From contig BROG01000651.1 of the NCBI GenBank assembly GCA_030159075.1, positions 352,970 through 416,969 of the forward strand: DNA of 64,000 nt. The letters run 5' to 3'. A program made the translations under genes and the position numbers. This document shows positions 45,068-58,400 of the stretch, piece by piece. The DNA is from Atrina japonica. Its lineage: Eukaryota > Mollusca > Bivalvia > Pterioida > Pinnidae. The notes under the pieces were generated by a model. It was given only the letters and a program-made list of their open reading frames with translations. It was not told where the DNA came from and did not search any database. Numbering within the stretch: the first letter of the stretch is position 1; each line of letters starts with the position of its first letter.

Positions 45068-48000
45068 GTAAATGTAAAAGTTTTGCCATCTTAATTTTGA
45101 GCTTTCGTACAAATTTCAGTATACCACATATATGACAGAAACATGTCCGCTATTACCTTTACTAGTCCCCTAGTCAATGAAGTGTTTATTCCCCACAAGT
45201 GAGGTGGTTGTTATGGAGGGTATGTGTCATGGAATAAAATGAGTCATGTACATGTACTAGGCACTCTGGACGTTAGGATGTTTAGAAGTTTGGGGTAATA
45301 AAACATAACAAAAATTTTAAAAAATCCCTGAAATCTCATTTCATCTTTAATCTTTTGTTTCTTTTTTCAATAGAAGCGATAGATACATTTGATGTATCAT
45401 AAATAATTATTAGTACCTAAAATAAACAACTTTTTAAACTAAAATGTAAAAAATATAATGCCTCTGGTAAATGAGGTAATTATTTCCCAAACAACAGAGA
45501 AAATTTTATTAACCCACTTTTTTTCTGAAATTCCATGATCTCATAAATATTTCAAGCAATGTTAGCATTCTGGCTGTTGTGGAATTAGTCAACGGATGTT
45601 TGAAATGTGGTACTCTTTTTATTTATACCAAGTTTTTATAACATGCCACATCTTAGCTAATTTTCAACATAGGGGATAAATGTGGTGTCAAATGAAAGTT
45701 TGTGCAGTGTCATATTTTTCGATGGTTATATATGTCATTATCATTAAGTATAACGAGAAACTCGAAACAAAGGCTCCCAGGTGTCTGTAATCGGTCACCC
45801 GTCTAAAAGTTGCTGAAATTATTGGCATCACTGCTTACACAGTTGTCTACTGTAAAAATGCTGTAAAGGGGGTAACAAATGATCATGTTACCAAATATTG
45901 TTTAAAAAACCAAGACGTCTCCAGCGAGTCTCTAGTTTTGTGATAAAATAAAATTGAATGTGATGGTCAATTTGGTTGATAGGCATTGTCTTTAGATACA
46001 GACTGGAATGGTAATGACTAATAACTTTCAAAGAGTTGTTTCCCACAGAAGTACAGAGCAAGTTGTTCAACATAAGAAAGTTGAATTTCCAATTAGGTCC
46101 TGTGTTAAACTAGGTTCCATGCTTGGAGCCATCTTGGATGACGTATCGGCACCAAATGGCACGCTACCGATATACAGATTACGATAGTCAAATCGAAGAA
46201 AACCGTTGACGACTAGGCCCATCGATAGCACGATAGATCTATTATTTACAGGTAAGTACAAAAATAACTACTGGTATAAATATATGAAATATACGACACT
46301 GGTGGGTTTTAGGGGTGTGTAGATTGTAAAGCTGGAAAAGCTGGATTGTGTAGTCATGTTGGTACAGCCCTATATGCTGTTTCAAAATGTTTGCGCATCT
46401 ATCATTCCTTGCCATCGTCGTAAACCCATGGTCCGGAATCGCTATGCTCTTTCCCAAACGTGGTCTCATGCGACCAAAATCTCTCGTAGCTAATGAATAT
46501 TTAAAGGTCAAAGGAGTAGGTGTTGTCCAATTTATAAATAAAACATGTTGTGTAGATAATTTTAAAACTTTGTTGTATTCAAGTTGGCAAGTTTGCTAAG
46601 TTCAAAATCTGATAAAATTTGCTTAGATGTTGATAATAATCTGAAATGTAGGTTACATGTATGTATTAAATTATAAGCAATATTAAAATATGTTTTGTGC
46701 ACCTTTTCTATTTGACCTATTTGGAACAATTCGGTCAACTCGACAGAAAGGAGAATATAGATGATCATCCCCAGTCATCAGAGAATGCTGTTTAGATTGT
46801 ATATAATAGATCATATGATTAAAAAGAATTTGTCACGAGTTTCCATTCATATCACATTTATGATATGTTATAGATTTTCCATTATTGCTCACCAGAGGCT
46901 CGCAAAATGGAAAATTCAAAATCTTGTATCATAAAAGTTATATGAATGACAACTTGTGACAGACCCTATATATATTAGGCATATATTCTACACAACTTGG
47001 GTTTTTTTTGTAAAAGACAGATAAGCTGTAAATAAAATTAAATGACAAACAGCGTCCTGGCTAAATAAGCTTTCATTAATTAGACAATTTCCAAAAATTG
47101 ACTTCCCTGACATCTCAGTTGAATTATTCATTCTAGCTGACAAAATGAATGGGTGGGGATATGGTGTAAATATGTTTGAAATAGACATGTAATCAATTTT
47201 AACACATTATTTGCATTAATTTAAGGATGAGTTTCAGTTCGAATGAGGAAGACATCTTATTCACAATATCAAATGAAAAACGTCTGACATGGACAAAATC
47301 TGAGTTGAAATCTTGGTTATCAAAAACAGGACTGAAGAAATCTGGTAGCAAAGAAATATCGTCCAAAAGAATAATGAGAGTCATAAACTTTAGAGAAACT
47401 GATATGTCCATTGAAGAATGCTCCGACAACCTTCCAGAGGATGATAATATGCCAGACCCATCATCACTTACCTCAGGCTGGGAGGAAATAATGACAGAAA
47501 ATTGCCCTGATGTAAAAGATGCAGATATTCTAATCTATTTCATTTACTCAAAAGACCCTGTTTCGGGAAAAAGTAAAAACTGTAAACGACAAGTGAAAAA
47601 AGCAAAGCGGCTCTGTAATGAAAATTATTTGGGTACATGTAAACTTGTTATATTGCTGTGTTATTGCTAAATGCCGATCGAGTATGAAGCATTTAGTTAG
47701 TGTTGGAGAAGGAAAACCTACATACCATTATAGCTTGTATGTCATATTAGTTAAAGATACTGGGAAAATAGAAACTTATGTGTGCAATTGTAAAGCTAGA
47801 AAAGCTTGATTGTGTAGTCATGTTGGTGCAGCCATATATGCTCTTTCAAAAATTAAAAATGCATGTACTTCTATTGACTACAAATGGAAAAACCCAGGGA
47901 GCTGCAAAGACCACAAATCCTAAAACTCAAAGGTATAAAATTTGTCACCTCAGAAAACCTTGCTGTCAAGCCATATCCAGATGTTTATTTGTCAGGTCCA

Positions 48001-51000
48001 GATAATTTCCTGGTTGATTTATTTAAAGGACTTCATACAGCACAGCTAGAATCTGCATTATACCAAACGTCGTGTGCACGGTCGGCAGACAGTTCAAAAT
48101 TTATTAATTCTTATGATCCGTCATTTACGTTTGTAGATAGTGTTGCTTTGAATTCACAAGTATGTCAATCTATATTCATTGAATTTGTAAGATATTTATA
48201 CATTTCTCCGGATGTTGCGCATGATCTTAATCGGACAACTCAGGGTCAGTCAAATGATGAAAATTGGGAAAAAAGAACTATTCTTATAACTGCATCAAAC
48301 TTTGGTGCCATATGCAAAGGAAAAGAAGATACACCTCCAGAAAATCTTGTAAAATTACTTCGTGGCTACAATCCCCCTCCTAAGAATGTCTGCAGCATTA
48401 ATTATGGGTATAAAGATAAAGGCCCTATGCGCAGTATCACAAGAAAACGTGTAATGGTGATGTTTATATAGAGGACATGAGACTTTATGTCAGTTGTAAT
48501 TACCCTTTCTTAGGGACCAGTATAGATGGACTGGTTAAATGTTCTGTATGTGGCACTGGTGCTGTCGAGATCAAATGCCCTAATGGAAAAAAAGATGACA
48601 GATGGCGTCATAAATTGCCAAATGAATGTACTGTAAATTCTTTATTTTGTTGTAATTTACAAAATGCTAAATTAAAACTCAAAAGAAATCATAATTATTT
48701 CGATCAAATAATGGGACAGATGTTTGTAATGTAAGTGGGCTGAAATTGGTGGACTTTGTTATATCAAGAAAGGTATGTCAGAGAATTCACTCGGATATAA
48801 GCTTTTGACAAGACCACATGTTTCATAAACTCAAACCTTTTTATACATGAAATATTGTAGCTGAACTTTACTCCAATAGAGTTAAGCGAAGGAAGTTATT
48901 ATATTAATATTTTGATATTCTTGCAGCGTTTTTATCTAAATTTGAAATGGTGAGTTCCAGGAAATTTTGTCGAATCCCACTAAAATTTGATGAACCCCAA
49001 TTTTAATCTAGCAATTAGATTAGTTGTTGGAAACAGATATTTATATTTACAAAGTAACAGAATTCTGTTTTAAAAAACCATGAAAATTAATGGAAAGGTA
49101 CATATTTACATGTAATGATCAATTAGTAACCAGAACATTGGGTGATAATTAGAACCCTGTTTTGTATACAATCTAAGTCCCTTTTGCAAAATGTGTCAAC
49201 ATTATTTTGAATGCAGATGAATATAAAAGAGCATAAGGTTTTTTATATACATACGGTACATGTATATGCAATTAGTACAATGTTTAAATGTATAAAATTC
49301 ATATCCAAATGGTACTTCCACATGAATAATGTTTATTTAAAAAGATATGAAAATAAAGTACTTAATTAAAAGATTTTTCAGTTTCTTGATGTTTGTCTTT
49401 AAGACTTAACTGGTTCTGTAAACAAACCTAAGATTTCAAAAGAAGGATTCAACTGATGTCAACGTTCTGCAAATTTTACGGTCGGTATAATACTCTTGTT
49501 TGCAATTACTCTGTTTCACTTGGTGAAATGTCGAGCTGCCTTTTCGTTGGCGGTTGTTGAGACGTCTGTATCAATTGTGACGAGGATTCGTTCCTCACGT
49601 ATTTCATTTGGACTTGACTGTGGACTCACGGCGGGATGCTTACTCCTCCGTGGCACCCCCATGATCCACCTTTTGGTTTTCAGAGGTGTGTATTTGTCCA
49701 TTTTTACCAGAATTGTATTTATATCCTGGACATCCTAAAGATTTATACTTTGGTATCTGAGATTTTTATATTAAAATGACAGATAATACTCAGTATACTT
49801 CATCCCCTCCCAAAAATGCATGCATTCATGAAAGGTCATTGTTTTGTATTTTAAGGAGCTCATGTCAGTCATGTTTCCCCTTTCAACAACATTAATATTC
49901 ATATGGGATATCAATTACTATATTTGAAAGGTCACCATTTCCAAGAGTTACACATAAAACAATGAGATGTTGAGAGTCAGTGGTTAAATCACAAAGCTTC
50001 TGTAAAAACCGGCCTCACGATATGACTGAAAGATTGTTGAACATGGCAATACCGGTGAAATTGACAATTTCTTTTCTTTTCCAAAATCTGCATTCCCATA
50101 TTAGATGTTTCTCCTATTGCTTTAGTTTATCATAAACACTTAAATTTAATGCAAAAACAAAAGTAATGATTTAACCTGATATATATATATATATATTACA
50201 GCAACACATTAATGCATGAAACATGTAATGCATTAAAATTTAATTTAACAGTTTTTTTTATAAATTATTTAACAATACATGAAATAAACAACCAAAATTC
50301 ATCAGGTAAAACCAATAACTAACATATCTATATGTTAAGTAAATAAACAAAAATGTGTTACATGCAATTTATATGCAAATTATAATCTATTACTGTTCAT
50401 TACAATTACAATGTACCCCATCCCTGAATCCTTCAATCAAGTAATCATTACTTCGGTAAATGTTCATAGAGATTTGTCAGGGATATACAAATCAAAACCA
50501 TTTGCTCAGCAAGATGAGCTTCAGATAGAGGTAATATAGTTTGCAAAATTCTAAAGTTTTCGATTTGCCCCATCTTCATCTCAACCACTATCCTAGGATG
50601 AGCTATTTGTTGTGTGTTGAAGAATTCCTCAGAAGTCCTTTGTTTTGATGAGGAAACAAATGGGGGCATATTTAGCCCAATATTTGCAGGCAAAAGGTCA
50701 GGTACAGTGAAACCTTTATTTGCAAGGATAATATCACCACTCTGTAATTTTGGCAAAATATGTCATCATCTTTTTGCACTATATGACGATCGGATGTGTG
50801 GCCACCCCAAACCCTTGAAATGAAGGTAACAAGGCCATTGGGTGTTACTCCAATTCAAACTTTATAATTACTATGTGCTTTTATTCACTCCAGGTGAGAT
50901 ATTGTGCAATTAAACTCCTGGGCTTCTCACAGAAACATTCTGTTGCATCCACTACAATTCGCACAGTCGGCATATCTATGAATGCTTTCGAAAAATTTGC

Positions 51001-52216
51001 AAGTATCTGCTCCCTTGTTGGCCATGGTATCAATCCCTTGTAATGGTCAAACATGAAATTCAGCCATGTACTAAGAATTCTAGGCACTGTCATTATAGAC
51101 ACGAAAAACATATCCGCTAAATGTTCCTGCAACATTCCTAGTCTTAACCATCTAGAAACCATGTGCAATTCATCAATTGGGCGCAGCTTACGTTTTCTCC
51201 CAGGCTTACTGAAGTGAGGATCATTGTATTTCCGGTCCTCAGAATTGCTTGGGCGTTCTTCTCCCTCCCAATAAGTTAATTTATCGTGTATTTACCGTGG
51301 TTAAGCAATAAATCAAACATTAATTTGAATGTTAAATAACTGGGGAAACCTGTGTAAAACCTAGTTTTATCATCATTATTTAAGATATCTTCAGGTCTCA
51401 TGAGTGGACATTTTACCTGAATTTCAGCACTCTAGAGTAGTTTAACACGTGCTGATCCTGCCTGAGTTTGTACATCATATTTACATGCTGAATTATTATT
51501 TTAATTTTCTGTTTGAGCATCATTCGGATCCTGGTATGCTGTTTCTTCTGGCACAAAGCATTCACTTGTTTTTTCATTGTTACTAGATTTGTCTATGTTA
51601 TTTTCAATATCATGATCATGCCTGGTTAAGGGAATAAGTTTCTTGCTTTTTGTATTTTAAGTTCATTTTAATAGGAACAGAGGTATTTGTGTAAATATTA
51701 TTTTCAAAGTGAAGATTACAAACTCTTGTAATTTCTTTGAAAGGTGCATTAGGTCTTATGAATTTTATCCGCTGGATCCAACTCTCGCGTCTTTTAGTTT
51801 CTGTTGTCGATGAACCAGAGGATATTCTGTCTAATGTAACCATTATGTTTATGGTATCTGATGTAATTTGCCCTGAGAGCAAAGCACGCAGTATCGTTTA
51901 CCGCCGCCCTTTGGCATTGACGTTGCGATGTAAACAAAAAGGTCATAAACTAGAACTACTCAGCGAACTGAAGAGTCGCATGACGGGAGGTAACTCTGTA
52001 TATCGGTACTGACCATTAATAACACTTGCCATGTTTGGTGTTGTCCATTGGTTCTCTATATAAAGATTTTTGTATAAATTTCCCATATGGTCTTATGTAT
52101 AACTAAATCCGATGTTGGTAGCCATTTTGGGAGATTGACTGGCAGCAACATAATACCACTTGGTCAATGCCTTGTTAGAAACATTTATGTCATGTTTGGT
52201 TTCAATTCGTTTGTTT

Positions 52217-52291
<75 letters not shown>

Positions 52292-52371
52292 TCATATTAA
52301 AAGTTAGGTTGATCTTCCCTGTGATATATCAATTACTTATATAATCTACCGTGTCTATATTAATTTATCTA

Positions 52372-52419
<48 letters not shown>

Positions 52420-55400
52420 AAATAAATTTTATAGATTTTTCATTGAAGTTTAAATATAGTTGAAAACTTGTACTTAAAGTTTGTATACTGAATATTCATT
52501 TTATTTCTTTTTTTCACATTTTCACTTTGTAAGATTTACTATAAATTTAAAAATGTAAATGTAATCAATTTCTCGAGGATACCTTTGATGCTCAAATGTA
52601 ACTGAAATCTTTAACGTACATGTATGTCGTTGCTAAAACTAAACCAGAGGTATAAAATGTATATATACATACACGAGTTATTTGACATTTATTGTTATGT
52701 AGGAAAATATCCGGTATTGATTGATTTTATGGTGCAATAAAATCTAAATTTTCAATGCAATCGCAACATATCTTACTTTGTGGTCTTGAAAAGTTGTTTA
52801 ATAATTTCTATATGACTTTATAAAAATGTTTGTTTAATATAACCAACCATTGCCAAATACCATTTGTCAGTCGCGTTTCCCTAATAGCATTAATCTTGGT
52901 GACTGTAACTAAAGTAAGAACACCTGGTAAACGCCAGGTAAGAAAGATTTATGCCATGTTTGATTTCAATTAATTCCGCTGTTCCCCCCGAAGAAAATTA
53001 TTTTGTATATTTCACATAGGGCCCTTTGTTAAACTAGGTCCCCTGCTTGACCTTCCCCACCTTCGATAACGAATCGGCATAATATTAAAAACAAAAACCC
53101 GTTTGTGTGAAAATGTGTAATATCTTACCATATATGTCCGTGACTACTTTTATTCTACGTTATGCAATTCTTTATGTTATTGTGATTTGATGTGAATTAT
53201 ATAAACAGAGGTTTCACAACAAGTGCTAGTTGATTATCATGTTTATCTAACTCGAGCTAGTTAATTTTCAAAATTTGAAAAGACACGAGGTTAAATAGAG
53301 ATTCCACAACGAGTGCTAGTTGATTATAATGTTAATCTAACACGAGCTAGTTAATTTTCAAAATTTGAAAAGACACGAGGTTTACCGATTTATATAAATA
53401 GATTTTCCAGAAAGAGTGCTAGTTTATTATAATGTTTATCTAACTCGAGGTAGATAATTTTCAAAATTTGAAAAGACACGAGGTTTACTGGTTTATATAA
53501 ACAGAGGCTCCACAACGAGTGCTAGTTGATTATAATGTTTATCTAACTCGAGTTAGTTAATTTTCAAAATTTGAAAAGACACGAGGTTTACCGATTTATA
53601 TAAATAGATTTTCCAGAAAGAGTGCTAGTTTATTATAATGTTTATCTAACTCGAGGTAGATAATTTTCAAAATTTGAAAAGACACGAGGTTTACTGGTTT
53701 ATATAAACAGAGGTTCCACAACGAGTGCTAGTTGATTATAATGTTTATCTAACTCGAGTTAGTTAATTTTCAAAATTTGAAAAGACACGAGGTTTACCGA
53801 TTTATATAAACAGAGGTTCCACAACGAGTGCTAGTTGATTATAATGTTTATCTAACTCGAGTTAGTTAATTTTCAAAATTTGAAAAGACACGGGGTTTCC
53901 CGATTTATATAAACAGAGGTTCCACAACAAGTGCTAGTTGATTATCATTTTATCTAACTCGTGTTAGTTAATTTTCAAAATTTGAAAAGACACCAGGTTT
54001 ACCGATTTATATAAACAGAGGTTCCACAACAAGTGCTAGTTGATTATAATGTTTATCTAACTCGAGTTAGTTAATTTTCAAAATTTGAAAAGACACGGGG
54101 TTTACCGATTTATATAAACAGAGGTTCCACAACAAGTGCTAGTTGATTATCATTTTATCTAACTCGAGTTAGTTAATTTTCAAAAAATTGAAAAGACACG
54201 AGGTTTACGGAGTGTCTTTTCAAATTTTGAAAATTAACTTACAAAAGTTAGATTAACATGATAATTGACTTACACGATTTGTGTAATCTGCCTCTACCAT
54301 AACTGAAAACCGCTGATTGGTAGTATGGATTACTAGCCTACATCACATCTAGACACTATCGGGTTCGGACTCTCATGATTGTGTCAAGCTTGTACGTCGC
54401 TTCAAACTCCAGATTACATCAATATGTCAATGGAGACTTCACTAACGGATCTCTATTCCTCCATATACTTTAATCGCCAACTTTGACCGCCGACAACTGG
54501 TCTGTTGCAACTTCGTGTACAAACATTTCATTACAGTAGTAGTGCGGGGAGATTTAATCATCCCTGTTGTCAGTGTTAACTCATTACAGATTCGTTTATA
54601 CCACCGCTTGAGAATGGTATAACAAACTATTTTCATTATCAAGGTTCGTTGATAAGGATATATAATAAAACGTATTGAATGCATATTTTGAAATATTTAC
54701 GCCCTTTCTTGGTGCGAAGAAGGACCTCGAAAGCAGAGTATACATATCAAATGTTAAACTACACTAATGAGGTACCATTCGACATCTGTAAATGAAACGT
54801 ATCCTACCATATGAGAAGAAAAATACTAAACGTATGATATTCAGGGGCCCTCAATCTTAAATCATTTGATTTCAAGACACAACGGAGGACCGTTTTATCA
54901 ACGCTATCCCATGTCAAGGCTTAAGGTATATTCGCGCATTTTGAAATAAGATTTTGATAGTTTATAAATAATTTTACCTGCAACAGTTACAAAGATGAAT
55001 TATGACGCATACAAAAATATTTAGGTCTTCGTACAACCTCTGATAAGCCATAAAAATCTTACCTAATTTGGTCGTATATCAAATGTCCTAATTCTTTGTA
55101 AAACGGTCGCAAGTCGTAAATGTGGTCCCTGGATTCCAAAGACATTATCCGCCATATATCTATTACTTTTATAACAAAAATAAACAACGATTGAATTATT
55201 ATTGGAGGTTTTCGATTTTCTATGATTTCTGTACAAATGACCCCAACAGCCAGAGTTCAAACATCGCTCATCGTGTAGCATTTTCGATAAACTTTCAAAA
55301 AATATACCGTCTAAATATCTTTTGTGGAAAACTTTGGTTGTTATTGGTCTAAAAAGTTGATATGTTCACAGATTTCTGCTTAAGAATTTGGATAGCAAAA

Positions 55401-58400
55401 CACCACATTTGAAATACATTGAGAGTTTAATGTACCAATACTCATCATTTGAGATATCTGCTATATAACCATTATGTTGAGAGATCATACATGAAGGAGT
55501 GATTGGGATTTTCCAATTTTTCAGCGATATTTGATAATTTTTATGGCTTCTCCAAATAACAACTCATAAACGCTCTATCAACTCGATTGCTAACAATGGT
55601 TCATTCTGTAGCCTTTCTGGCACACTTTCAAACAAATATACCCTCCAATATACCCCTCAGTAAAACTGGGGTCATTGGTGGCCTAAAGTTCTTTCATAGA
55701 TTACTATTTAGAAAATTGGTGTTTGATCCAAACATACTACATTTGATGCACAATGATAGTTTATTGGATCAAAGCTTTTCATTTAAGTATCTGTCATACT
55801 TCTATTACTTTCATTGCAAAAAGCTATGATAAATGAAGGATTAATCAAAGCTTTCCAATTTTCATCGATTTTATGTTCATTTTAATGAGTTTAACCCCAA
55901 TACTCTTAAACGCTCCAACAGACAGAAAGTTAAAATAGTGCATTCTATAGTATTTTCATAAGCTTTCGAAAACATATAACGTCAAAATTATGCCTTGGGG
56001 ACAATTGCGTTTATTAGCAGTCTAAAAGTAATATTTCTCTGCTTGAAAATGATCCAAAAACAACATATTAGATAGATAATGTACCTATCATTAAAATATA
56101 TGTAATGCAATCATTACATAAATTGCAAAAAGAGATCTTGGATGAAGATTGAGTGAGATTTTCGATTCTCAGCAATTTTTTTCAATTCTTATTTATTTCT
56201 CTCTCAAACACCACATTTAATTGATTGTTTAGTGGGTCAATACTTATCATTTCATTTACAATATCCATGGAGGGTGCAACATGAATCTACTAAAAGATAT
56301 TCATGGCTAGAATCAGAAAATAAAAATGCCAGAAAAGATTTCTCCCTTATTTCAAATTAACTTAAAGCTTTTGTAAATAGTACATATATTAGCCCTGACT
56401 AATTCCATTGTTGAATTTAGTAATTTAGTATTTTATCATCAAAGTTTGAGAAAAGACAATGGATTTTGGAAATTTTATAATTTTTTATTAAAAGATACGG
56501 AATATATTGAAGGTGTAAAAAATATTCTACTGATAAAGCAACAATATGCAGTCACACCCTATGTACGTGAAAAGATGAATGAAATCAATAATACAGATCT
56601 TATATTGGAAATCGATTATCAATCTTTCTATGAACAAATTCTTCTACATGAACGTGGTTATATTTTCAAATTCAGCTTAAAAAAAATGAAAAAAGTAACA
56701 GAGAAAAGATTTTACAGAAAAAATATCAGAATTAGAAAGCTCAACATTAAATACAATTCAGGAACAGCTAAATCGTCTAAACAAAACATAAAAATATCCG
56801 TAAAGATCATGTCAAAGGTTTATTTGTAAGATCACGAGCCAAATGGATCGAAGAAAATGAAAAACCAACTAAGTATTTGTCTAAAATGTAAAGTGGCATA
56901 TCTGGTTCATTTTAAAAGACCAGGTCTATTTTCATTAACAGTGTTGTACAGATAAATCTTATTACCTTGCACGGATTCCACTCATTACTGATGCTCTAAT
57001 ACCTATGTGTCGACAAGTAGCCTGTCATCCCTATTATGATTTAATTTATACTCGTTGTGTTTGTAAACAATTCACCTTGGTAGACCTGCATTTAGTTTTA
57101 AAAAAAGATATTTTATAATATAAAAAATCTCAGATACCAAAGTATAAATCAATAGGATGTCCAGGACATAGATACAAATCCGGTAAAAATGGACAAACAC
57201 GGACCTCTGGAAACCAAGAGGTGGGATCAGGTGCCATGGAGGAGTAAGCATCCCCTGTCGACCGGTCACACCCGCCGTGAGTCCACAGTCAAGTCCAATG
57301 AAACACGTGAGGAGTGTATCCTCGTCACAATTGGTACAGACGTCTCAACAACCGCCAACGAAAAGGCAACTCAACATTTCACTTAGTGAAACAGAGTAGT
57401 CGCAAACAAGACTATTATACCGACCATAAAATTTGCGGAACGTTGACATTAAACGCGGTTTTTTCGATATCCCTGTGTCAATAATTTGTCAGTGAGTAGT
57501 TTACCTCTGTATATGAAATCTTCATATGTTGTGCACGCCCTGGCATATCGGATCATTTGTGAAATATAAACTCCATATGCAGGTGACTGAGGGATATTAC
57601 TACTTAAATGTGGAAAATTTACGATGGGAAAGCCGAAATCGTCGCGTTTGTCGTATAGCTTAGTTGCCAATTTCCCGTCTGTGTTTATATTAAGTAAAAT
57701 GTCTAAGTATGAAGCGTGTGTACTTGATTCTGTTGTATCTTTAATTTCTAGTTCGCTGGGATATATCGCATTGACATATGTATGAAAATTGTCATTATTA
57801 ATTGACAAAACGTCGTCGATATATCTAAATGTCAAATTAAAGGACACCGCTAACTTTTTCTTCTTTTGATTCAGCAGTTTCTGAATGAAGTCTGCTTCGT
57901 ATGAATAAAGGAACAGGTCGGCCAATAAAGGAGCACAATTGGTTCCCATAGGAATGCCGACAGTTTGTTGAAAGACCACGTCTCCGAACATTACAAATAT
58001 ATTGTCTATTAGAAATTCCAGCATGTTTTTTATATCAACTTCAGTATACTTATGTGTAGAATCAGAGTGGTGTTTGACGAAATAAGTATCCTGATAGCCA
58101 ATCACTAGATATTTAAATTTTCGGGTACCACCTTTAGTGAAAAAGCAGTTGTCTATGATGCTAAAAAGTCTTTCTTTTAATTTTTTATGTGGAATAGTAG
58201 TGTAAAGAGTTGAGAAATCATAAGTTTTGATACTGTGAATTCGAGAAAAATTGTGTGCCTTCAAATTTTCTAAAAGCTGTTTAGAATTTTTAAGTATCCA
58301 AATCTGATTTACACCGCTTCTGGAATAAGCAACAGTACAGTATTTTTGAAGTTTCTCCTTAATGGCTGTCAATATCTTGGTAAGGAGTAAAGATAAAGGT

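Larger units (their letters stand above)
47000..52020. mobile_element. Decayed ISL2EU-type DNA transposon
   Basis: Two converging gene remnants, a SWIM/YqaJ nuclease on the plus strand and a THAP-DDE transposase on the minus strand, are the combination I associate with ISL2EU transposons (IS4EU/ISL2EU superfamily). The outer limits are approximate because I could not find matching terminal inverted repeats. A Penelope 3' fragment (49455-49780) is inserted between the two genes. The whole lies in the first visible DHHC intron. Confidence 0.65.

Noticed and set aside
57112..57345. Hammerhead ribozyme in the Penelope 3' tail
   Set aside because: No CTGATGA...GAAA pair in the right order was found in the tails; the hammerhead-like motifs lie in a different repeat.
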